DNA of 64,000 nt from Rhizobium redzepovicii (GTDB lineage Bacteria; Pseudomonadota; Alphaproteobacteria; Rhizobiales; Rhizobiaceae): contig NZ_JAILYH010000005.1 of assembly GCF_019793435.1 (NCBI RefSeq), positions 186,001 to 250,000 of the forward strand, in the 5' to 3' direction. Below the pieces are notes generated by a model. It did no database searches and had not been told where the DNA came from. It saw only the letters and a program-made list of their open reading frames with translations. The translations under genes and the position numbers were made by a program. Numbering within the stretch: position 1 is the first letter of the stretch; every line of letters begins with the position of its first letter. Shown piece by piece: positions 58,031 through 64,000 of this stretch.

Positions 58031-59637
58031 GCAAACACACCGTGTATGAACCAGCGAGGATCGAGTTCGCGGCCATAAAAACCGCGACGATAGATCCAGA
58101 AGCGATGTCCGGTCTCGTCCTCGATGCGGAAATAGTCGCGCGCCTCGGCGTCATCCCCATCGATCCACCATTCCATGGCGATCCGTTCCGGCCCTTCGCT
58201 TCTTGCCACCTGATGCTGCAAGCGCCGCCAGCGGAAAATCTGCGGCGGACCATCGGGCACTTCGGCAAGCATGATCTCGACCGGCTCCGGCGTGGCGAAG
58301 AGCCGCAGCGGGCGCTCTTGGCGGAAAGGAAGCTGGATATCCTGCGCCGCCATCCGCTTGGGAAGACGATCCATCACGGGAACGGTGATGACGGCGCGTT
58401 CCGGCACGTGGCTCTCGCGGAGCTGGAAGCTTTGCAGGCAATCCGCACCCAGCCGGGCCGAGACCCGGTCGACGAAAACAGAAAGCGAGATCTCTCCCTG
58501 ACGGTCGCCCTCGAAATCACCCTGCGCCTCATTGAAGGGATCATGCCGCAACACATTCAACCGCAGGATTTCGAAACCATAGCCCGCATCGAGATCGTCA
58601 TAAACCGCCTGCAATCGCTCGGAAAAAAGCCCGGCAATGAATTTTGGTTCGCGAAGCGGCTGCGAAGCGCCGACGGCGATACGAAAAACCCTGCCGTCGA
58701 CGCGGAACAGCACCAGTTCGAACACCCGCCCGCCAATCCCCCGCGTCTCCAGCGACGGCTGCAGCGATATGGCGACCTGCCGGGTGACGGCAAGGATCTG
58801 TTCTTCCGTGCCGATCGGCTCGATCAGGCGGCTTTCGGCCGAGAGGCTGGCGACAGGACGCCGCGGCGAGACCGGCTCCTCCTCGCGTCCCAGCGCCTGG
58901 TCGAGACGCAGAAGCAGTCCTGCGCCGAACCGGCGGGTCAGCGGCGCGCGCGGTGCATCGATGACGTCGCCGACATATTTCAGGCCAAGCTTCCTCAGCG
59001 CATCGACGGTTTGTCCTTCCAGCCGCAAGGCTGCAACCGGCAAGGACATCAGCACCTGCTCCGCCTCCTCGTCTTCGATCACGCCGCCTTGCCCGAAGCG
59101 CGACGCTGCCCAGGAAAGGCCTGGTGAGGATGAGATGGCGCCACGCGCATCGATCCCCATATGAAAAAGCCGCGACAGCACATCCTTGAGAAGCGCCTTT
59201 TCCCCGCCGAAGAGATGGGCGCAGCCGCTAATGTCGAGAAACAGACCGTCCTTGCCGTCGAACGCCACCAGCGGCGTATAACGGTCGCACCAGTCGGCAA
59301 TGGCCTCCAGCAACCGGCGGTCGGCTGCCGGATCGTCTTCGGCGACCTCGAGCGTTGGGTACATGGCGCGCGCTTCGGCAACGCCCTGATCCTTTTTCAG
59401 CCCCAGCCGCTCTGCCAACTCGTCCAGCGCCGTCAGCCGCATGGCATTGTTGAGCTTGCCGGAACAGACGATAGGCGGTGCCTCAGGACGCCCTGTCGAA
59501 CGCCAGGAGAGCCCCCATCGCCTGCGGGCGATGCGGTCCGTTGGCAGATGCGGAAAGCTGAGCGCCAGAATACGCTGACGGCTCGCCTGGAGGACGAACG
59601 AGGTTTGGCTCGGCGAGAGGGAGAAATTCGCGTTCAT
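58027..59637 (-). CDS. imuB: ImuB, Y-family polymerase-like mutasome hub
   Basis: Non-catalytic Y-family homologue that links ImuA and DnaE2 to the sliding clamp. 536 residues from ATG 59637. N-terminal [20 protein letters not shown], then [19 protein letters not shown] in place of the catalytic Asp-Glu motif of active Y polymerases, then fingers/little-finger regions. The first 51 codons overlap the end of imuA in another frame. They are kept because they encode the conserved first strand. Confidence 0.93.
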   Translation of the reverse strand: MNANFSLSPSQTSFVLQASRQRILALSFPHLPTDRIARRRWGLSWRSTGRPEAPPIVCSGKLNNAMRLTALDELAERLGLKKDQGVAEARAMYPTLEVAEDDPAADRRLLEAIADWCDRYTPLVAFDGKDGLFLDISGCAHLFGGEKALLKDVLSRLFHMGIDARGAISSSPGLSWAASRFGQGGVIEDEEAEQVLMSLPVAALRLEGQTVDALRKLGLKYVGDVIDAPRAPLTRRFGAGLLLRLDQALGREEEPVSPRRPVASLSAESRLIEPIGTEEQILAVTRQVAISLQPSLETRGIGGRVFELVLFRVDGRVFRIAVGASQPLREPKFIAGLFSERLQAVYDDLDAGYGFEILRLNVLRHDPFNEAQGDFEGDRQGEISLSVFVDRVSARLGADCLQSFQLRESHVPERAVITVPVMDRLPKRMAAQDIQLPFRQERPLRLFATPEPVEIMLAEVPDGPPQIFRWRRLQHQVARSEGPERIAMEWWIDGDDAEARDYFRIEDETGHRFWIYRRGFYGRELDPRWFIHGVFA

Positions 59638-60427
59638 GGGGGTTCCACTCCAGAAAAAAGCAGAGCGGGGCCGGATTACGGCCCTTCTCCAGCGTGAGAC
59701 GGAAAATCGGATTGCCGATGCTGCCGGAAAGCTTCGATTCCCCCGGCAACGGCCGCAGAGCGGATGGACCCGGTTCGACATGCAGACGGAAGGCCGCACT
59801 GCTTGCCTCCTCCGCCCCGGCCTGGCGGACAAGAAAGAGCGGACGGCGGGCAGCACGCGCCCGAAGACTGAGCCTGCGGCTTTCGGTCAGGCCGAAATGG
59901 GCGGGATTGCCGCGCACTTCGAAGATGACGGCCGAGAAGGCAGCGCTTTCCAACGCGGTTTCCACCAGCCAGAGCGCCTCGTCCAGCTTGCGCGGCGCCG
60001 CATGGAGAAACCGCTCCGGGCTCAGCCCGAAATCCCGCAGCCCGGGAGCATAGGGACGACCGGCCTCCAGCGTGCCGACGGCATCGCCGATCCAGAGCAA
60101 CGGCAGAAGCCTGCCGGCATCTGCTTCCTGCTTCTGCAGTCGCGCGGCGACAGCCATCGCCAGCCCGCTTGCCGCACCGGCATCACGCGACAGAGCGGAG
60201 CGGAATTCGGTGATCGCATCGAGGGGCAGGCCGCCTTCCAGCGCCTCGTCAAGACACTCCACCCCAAACGCCAGCGGCGGCAGACTGCATCTCCGAGCTG
60301 TCTTTCCCCCCTCTGCCAAGGCTTCCCGCTCCGCTGCCGCAAGCGCCGGCGCGGGCTTCCCCTCCAGTTTGGCGATGGTTTCGCGGAGCGCAAAAAGCCG
60401 CTCGCGCGCCAGGGCGTGCTGCGCCAT
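59483..60427 (-). CDS. imuA: ImuA, RecA-like SOS mutagenesis protein
   Basis: RecA-fold accessory protein of the ImuA-ImuB-DnaE2 mutasome, 314 residues. ATG 60427 has GGAG six bases upstream. RecA-like segments: LDEALEGGLPLDAITEFRSA and LPLLWIGDAVG; the family's Gly-rich phosphate loop is degenerate. The tail [20 protein letters not shown] is typical for rhizobial ImuA. A GTTC-N7-GTTC SOS box lies 21 bases upstream. Confidence 0.92.
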   Translation of the reverse strand: MAQHALARERLFALRETIAKLEGKPAPALAAAEREALAEGGKTARRCSLPPLAFGVECLDEALEGGLPLDAITEFRSALSRDAGAASGLAMAVAARLQKQEADAGRLLPLLWIGDAVGTLEAGRPYAPGLRDFGLSPERFLHAAPRKLDEALWLVETALESAAFSAVIFEVRGNPAHFGLTESRRLSLRARAARRPLFLVRQAGAEEASSAAFRLHVEPGPSALRPLPGESKLSGSIGNPIFRLTLEKGRNPAPLCFFLEWNPHEREFLPLAEPNLVRPPGEPSAYSGAQLSASANGPHRPQAMGALLAFDRAS

Positions 60428-60447
60428 GGCGTTCTCCAATCCGTATT

Positions 60448-60462
60448 GTTCCTGTTATGTTC
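60448..60462 (-). promoter_or_regulatory. LexA (SOS) box of the imuA operon
   Basis: GTTC-CTGTTAT-GTTC, a perfect match to the alphaproteobacterial LexA site GTTC-N7-GTTC, 21 bases before imuA. This predicts DNA-damage induction of imuA-imuB-dnaE2. Confidence 0.85.
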
Positions 60463-60588
60463 TTATAGATTCCAGAGAGCTAATGAAGAGTCAACGGCCA
60501 TTTTCTATGAATTTATTCCTGCCTTTGATTCCGCACTCGAAAATCGGCGATAAAGGTTCTATATGGGCCCGCAAAGGAAGGAATATTC

Positions 60589-61026
60589 ATGGCCCGCATA
60601 GACCAGAGCGATGATTGGCGGGACCGCCATGCGCCGACGATCAGCACCTTCGAGTCGCTGGCCATGGAGGCCTATAGCCATCTGCCGGATGAGTTTCGCC
60701 AGCTGACGACCAACCTTACGATCGAGATCGAAGATTTCCCCGATGACGATGTTTTCGAGGACATGGCGCTGGAAACCCCTTTCGATCTTCTCGGTCTTTT
60801 CGAGGGCAGGGGTATTTCCGAACGTTTCACGCTGGAAACCGGCGAGATGCCGAACCGCATCCGCCTCTACCGGCGCCCCATTCTCGATTACTGGGCCGAG
60901 AACGACGAGACGCTCGGCGATATCATCACCCACGTCCTGATCCACGAGATCGGCCACCATTTCGGGCTGAGCGACGACGATATGGAGCGGATCGAGGCAA
61001 GCGCCGAGGAAGCCGCCGAGCGCTAG
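60589..61026 (+). CDS. Zincin-like metallopeptidase family protein
   Basis: Protein of 145 residues with the zinc motif HEIGHHFGLSDDD (H-E-x2-H-x2-G) near residue 122. Belongs to the short metallopeptidase family (possibly zinc-dependent peptidase, DUF1025-like). No signal peptide; cytoplasmic. AAGGAAGG precedes the ATG. It is divergent from imuA; the SOS box lies nearer to imuA. Confidence 0.88.
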   Translation: MARIDQSDDWRDRHAPTISTFESLAMEAYSHLPDEFRQLTTNLTIEIEDFPDDDVFEDMALETPFDLLGLFEGRGISERFTLETGEMPNRIRLYRRPILDYWAENDETLGDIITHVLIHEIGHHFGLSDDDMERIEASAEEAAER

Positions 61027-61128
61027 CGCATCGGCCCCAAAATCGGAATCGATTTTCGGATAGCACGATGCGTAGATTCAAACTGTTACAGCGTCCTTTG
61101 CGCGTCTGAAGACGCGCGGCGCTGTAAT
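61024..61128. repeat. Rhizobial dispersed intergenic repeat with nested palindromes
   Basis: Contains AAAATCGGAATCGATTTTCGG, and then a nested cruciform: TTACAGCG (61086-61093) with CGCTGTAA (61120-61127) outside, and GCGCGTC (61100-61106) with GACGCGC (61111-61117) inside. I recognise this arrangement as common in intergenic regions of R. etli/R. leguminosarum. It starts at the metallopeptidase stop. Confidence 0.65.
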
Positions 61129-61213
61129 ACATGTCGCCCGGAAAGTGTGCAGCGGTTCCGGGATAACGACGTGCACAAACAAAGAGCTGAAGCCGTGCTT
61201 CCGGCAGGACGCG

Positions 61214-61420
61214 TTATTGCTCGGAGAGCTTTATCTCGGGATGGTAATCCTTGCCTTCGACCGTCTTGACGACGGCCTGGCCGCACTGCATCGCGCCGGT
61301 TGCGGCATTGAAGGCATAGGTCGGCGAGCCCTCCAGCGACCAGCCCTTGTTGAGGGCGGCGGTGACCTTGTGGCAGAAGGAAGCATCGTCGGGACCGGTC
61401 AGGAAGCGGTAGAGTTTCAT
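61214..61420 (-). CDS. DUF1737 domain-containing protein
   Basis: A 68-residue protein with the DUF1737 pattern: MKLYRFLTGPDDASFCHKV, ALNKGWSLEGSPTYAFN and AVVKTVEGKDYHPEI. Function unknown. Its ATG shares one base with the stop of the CoA-ester lyase gene (TGATG), so it is translated with it. Confidence 0.85.
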   Translation of the reverse strand: MKLYRFLTGPDDASFCHKVTAALNKGWSLEGSPTYAFNAATGAMQCGQAVVKTVEGKDYHPEIKLSEQ

Positions 61421-62325
61421 CAGGCGGGCTTTCTTGCAGAAATCAGGCGAGCTTTATGAACCAGAGCTTCGGCTTGGACAAGATGCAGCCGCTCGATCAT
61501 CCGCCCGCCTGAATTGATGACATTCAGCCCCTGGGAAGCCGGATCGGCAAAGGCAGCGATGATCGCCTCCGCCTCCGCAATCGCTGCCGGATCCGGGCCG
61601 AAATGCCGATTGGCGGCCTCGATCTGGGTCGGATGGATCAGCATCTTGCCGGCAAAACCCATGGCCCGGCCCTGCAGGCATTCGGCATCGAACCCCTGCT
61701 CGTCCCTGAAGTCGTTGAAGACGCTGTCGATCGCATCGAGCCCGTAGGCGCTGACCGCCAGGACGACCTGCATCAGCCACGGCACGAGATAGGTTCGTCC
61801 CGGCTGCGGCAGGACGCCTGTTTCCTTGCGCAGATCATTGAGCCCGACGACGAGGCAATCGAGCCGCGAGCCCGGCGTGCGGCCGGATTCGGCGATCGCT
61901 CCAGCATTCAGCACGCCGCGCGGCGTCTCGATCATCGCCCAGATGCGCAGTTCCTCCGGCGCATCTGAATCGGCGAGCAGATCGCCCATATCGGTGATAT
62001 CCCGAGGTCCGTCGACCTTGGGAAGCAGAACGGCGTCGGGCAAAAGCGCCTTGACCAGATCCAGGTCCGCCGGCCCGAATTCGGATGACAAAGAATTGAT
62101 GCGGATGATCCTCTCCCTGCCCTCAAGCGGCGGGCCGGCAAAAAAGGCGCGCAGATTTTCCCGCGCTTGCCCCTTCTTCTCGGGCGAGACGGAATCCTCC
62201 AGATCGAAAATAACCGTATCGCAATCAAGCGAATGGCTTTTTTCGAGCGCCCGGAGATTAATGGAGGGCACGCTCAGCACCGAGCGGCGCAGATTTAACG
62301 AACGGCGAGGGATGGTTTGGCTCAT
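61420..62325 (-). CDS. CoA-ester lyase of the HpcH/CitE family
   Basis: TIM-barrel lyase of 301 residues related to citrate lyase beta subunit and malyl-CoA lyases. Motifs: RRSVLSVPSINLRALEKSHS, DTVIFDLEDSVSPEKKGQAR (metal Glu/Asp), RIIRINSL, and AMIETPRGVLNAGAIAES. It stands alone without citrate lyase alpha/gamma, so a CitE-like or methylmalyl/malyl-CoA activity is likelier. The substrate cannot be told from sequence. Confidence 0.9.
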   Translation of the reverse strand: MSQTIPRRSLNLRRSVLSVPSINLRALEKSHSLDCDTVIFDLEDSVSPEKKGQARENLRAFFAGPPLEGRERIIRINSLSSEFGPADLDLVKALLPDAVLLPKVDGPRDITDMGDLLADSDAPEELRIWAMIETPRGVLNAGAIAESGRTPGSRLDCLVVGLNDLRKETGVLPQPGRTYLVPWLMQVVLAVSAYGLDAIDSVFNDFRDEQGFDAECLQGRAMGFAGKMLIHPTQIEAANRHFGPDPAAIAEAEAIIAAFADPASQGLNVINSGGRMIERLHLVQAEALVHKARLISARKPA

Positions 62326-62438
62326 CGATCATTAGTGCCAAGCTTCGCAAAGCCCGGCAAGACAACAAAAAGCCATGCTTGCCTTGCAGAGAGGAAAAAG
62401 AAGGACCACATTCCTTTCCGAAGAAAGGTCTAAAACCC

Positions 62439-62672
62439 ATGCAGAACATTCGCTCCATCTTCTTCATGCTTGCCGGCGCCACCGTTTTCGTGGCCATGCT
62501 GCTTTTCACCTTCTCGGTGACGCTTGCCGTCGGCGGTATCCTGACCGTGCTGATGGTCGGACGTGCGCTATCGATGAAGATGAAGCCCGCTCCGGTGCGC
62601 GCCAAGGCAAACAATGGCCAACGCGAAATGCGCATCTGGAACGACGGCCGCGGCACGATCATCGATCTCTGA
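62439..62672 (+). CDS. Small membrane protein, 77 residues
   Basis: Hypothetical protein with two hydrophobic stretches in residues 5-50 (RSIFFMLAGATVFVAMLLFT and VTLAVGGILTVLMVGRAL) followed by a basic tail and QREMRIWNDGRGTIIDL. AAAGG lies 13 bases upstream of the ATG. No named family recognised, although similar short proteins occur widely in rhizobia. Confidence 0.75.
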   Translation: MQNIRSIFFMLAGATVFVAMLLFTFSVTLAVGGILTVLMVGRALSMKMKPAPVRAKANNGQREMRIWNDGRGTIIDL

Positions 62673-62782
62673 ACGGCTCACGCTTAAAAAACCTGACTGA
62701 CACTGTCGCATCATGCTTCCATCATACGTCTTAGAAGCAGCCGAGCATTCTGCCGGCGCTTCAAAACGAATGGAGGAAGAGC

Positions 62783-63202
62783 ATGGATGCGACGGAAAAC
62801 AATCCGGTCAAGATGCCGCCGGTCAAGAATGGCCTGCTGCCCTATCTGACGGTCGGCGGTGCTGTGAAAGCCGCGGAATTCTACAAAAAAGCTTTCGGCG
62901 CCGAAGAAGCCTATATCGTACCGGTCGACGAGAGTGGCCGGACGATGCATGTGCATCTCTACATCAACGGCAGCTCCCTCATGCTGTCGGATGCCTATCC
63001 CGAATACGGCCATCCCTTCAAAGGCCATGAAGGCTTCGCTATCCAGCTGGTTATCGACGATATCGATTTCTGGTGGGATCGCGCCGTCGCTGCCGGCGCC
63101 GAAGTCGTCATGCCGGTCGAACTGATGTTCTGGGGCGACCGCTACGGCCAGCTTCGCGACCCGTTCGGTGTCGTCTGGGGCCTGAACGCACCGACCAAGT
63201 AA
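62783..63202 (+). CDS. VOC family protein (PhnB-like)
   Basis: Protein of 139 residues: LLPYLTVGGAVKAAEFYKKA, FGAEEAYIVPVDESGRTMHV and the closing WGDRYGQLRDPFGVVWGLN are typical of PhnB-like VOC proteins. Activity unknown. GGAGGAAGAGC precedes the ATG. Confidence 0.9.
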   Translation: MDATENNPVKMPPVKNGLLPYLTVGGAVKAAEFYKKAFGAEEAYIVPVDESGRTMHVHLYINGSSLMLSDAYPEYGHPFKGHEGFAIQLVIDDIDFWWDRAVAAGAEVVMPVELMFWGDRYGQLRDPFGVVWGLNAPTK

Positions 63203-63335
63203 CGGCACATACGCAGAGGGCAGGCCGCGCGAAACGTCGCGTGGCTGCCTTTTCCAAAGATTCTCCTTCATTTCGGCGGAAAACTGGACTAGATGCAAAT
63301 TCAGAAAGTAGATTTGCTGAAATGGAGCATGGGTC

Positions 63336-63944
63336 ATGGATAAATTCGTGAAGCTCACGGGCGTTGCTGCGCCACTGCCGGTCGTCAACATCGACACCGA
63401 CATGATCATTCCGAAGGATTATCTGAAGACCATCAAGCGCACTGGCCTCGGCACCGGCCTTTTCGCTGAAGCCCGTTATAATGAAGACGGCTCCGAAAAT
63501 CCGGATTTCGTGCTGAACAAGCCGGCCTATCGCGACGCCAAAATCCTGGTCGCCGGCGACAATTTCGGCTGCGGTTCCTCGCGCGAGCACGCTCCCTGGG
63601 CATTGCTCGATTTCGGCATCCGCTGCGTGATCTCCACCAGCTTCGCCGATATTTTCTACAACAACTGTTTCAAGAACGGCATCCTGCCGATCAAGGTCAG
63701 CCAGGAAAATCTCGACAAGCTGATGGACGACGCCTCGCGCGGCTCCAACGCCATCCTGACCGTCGACCTTGAGAATCTCGAGATCACCGGTCCCGATGGC
63801 GGCTCGATCAAGTTCGATCTCGACGAGTTCAAGCGCCACTGCCTGCTGAACGGCCTCGACGACATCGGCCTGACGCTGGAAAAGGGCAAGGCGATCGACA
63901 GCTTCGAAAAGAAGAACGCCGCTTCGCACCCCTGGGCTGCTTAA
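63336..63944 (+). CDS. leuD: 3-isopropylmalate dehydratase small subunit
   Basis: Small subunit of isopropylmalate isomerase in leucine synthesis, 202 residues. Swivel-domain motifs: [40 protein letters not shown] and [17 protein letters not shown]. The partner leuC is not in the window. A terminator follows. Confidence 0.97.
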   Translation: MDKFVKLTGVAAPLPVVNIDTDMIIPKDYLKTIKRTGLGTGLFAEARYNEDGSENPDFVLNKPAYRDAKILVAGDNFGCGSSREHAPWALLDFGIRCVISTSFADIFYNNCFKNGILPIKVSQENLDKLMDDASRGSNAILTVDLENLEITGPDGGSIKFDLDEFKRHCLLNGLDDIGLTLEKGKAIDSFEKKNAASHPWAA

Positions 63945-63966
63945 GCCATCCAACTGGTGATCGATC

Positions 63967-63991
63967 AAGCCGGGCCTTCGCCCGGCTTTTT
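63967..63991 (+). terminator. Rho-independent terminator of leuD
   Basis: AAGCCGGGC (63967-63975) pairs with GCCCGGCTT (63980-63988) across CTTC, followed by a T-run. Confidence 0.9.
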
Positions 63992-64000
63992 CTTTGATAT

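Overview
This is a 64 kb piece of high-GC alphaproteobacterial chromosome, almost certainly from a Rhizobium close to R. etli/R. leguminosarum. The evidence is a 1154-residue pyruvate carboxylase with its biotin lysine at residue 1119, as in the R. etli enzyme; the ndvA/ndvB cyclic beta-1,2-glucan genes; an imuA-imuB-dnaE2 mutasome cassette with a GTTC-N7-GTTC SOS box; and typical rhizobial intergenic palindromes. Proteins are closely similar, but not identical, to those I recall from R. etli, so the species is left open. I saw no prophage, insertion sequence, integrase, CRISPR array or rRNA gene.

Layout. 0-4.5 kb: pyc and a LuxR-type AHL-responsive solo regulator. 4.8-17.2 kb: cyclic glucan locus with ndvA (export), a small VOC protein, an OpgC-like modification enzyme and the 8.5 kb ndvB (synthase). 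17.2-18.3 kb: sparse stretch with two small ORFs, each with a strong ribosome binding site. 18.5-24.9 kb: minus-strand operon of an M19 dipeptidase and a five-gene oligopeptide ABC transporter. 25.0-28.6 kb: minus-strand sugar ABC operon resembling the inositol transporter IbpA-IatA-IatP. 29-36 kb: mixed accessory genes (DUF1993 protein, phosphonate monoester hydrolase-like sulfatase, UDP-glucose 4-epimerase, ThuA-like protein, GNAT, DUF2934, DUF6880, DsbA-like). 36.3 kb: tRNA-Ser(CGA).

36.7-53.5 kb is a housekeeping block: rplU-rpmA, two coupled GNAT genes, obgE-proB-proA-nadD, rsfS-rlmH, envC-like/ctpA/divergent polysaccharide deacetylase, and rppH. Between nadD and rsfS sit a candidate small RNA built of three hairpins with CUCCUCCC-type loops (cuckoo family) and a molybdate operon modABC with a convergent modE and a ModE-box-like site before modA. 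53.6-60.4 kb: bfd-bfr iron storage pair and the SOS-type imuA-imuB-dnaE2 operon, all on the minus strand. 60.6-64 kb: zincin-like metallopeptidase, a DUF1737/CoA-ester lyase pair, a small membrane protein, a VOC protein and leuD.

Most operons show translational coupling by ATGA overlaps (dpp genes, proB/proA, modB/modC, imuB/dnaE2). Several intercistronic hairpins lie where transcript levels of neighbouring genes might be adjusted (ndvB/opgC, ibpA/iatA, modA/modB). The most unusual items are the cuckoo-like sRNA, the LuxR solo divergent from ndvA, the cyclic-glucan synthesis/export/modification cluster, the small ORFs upstream of ndvB and the 155 bp imuA/imuB coding overlap.
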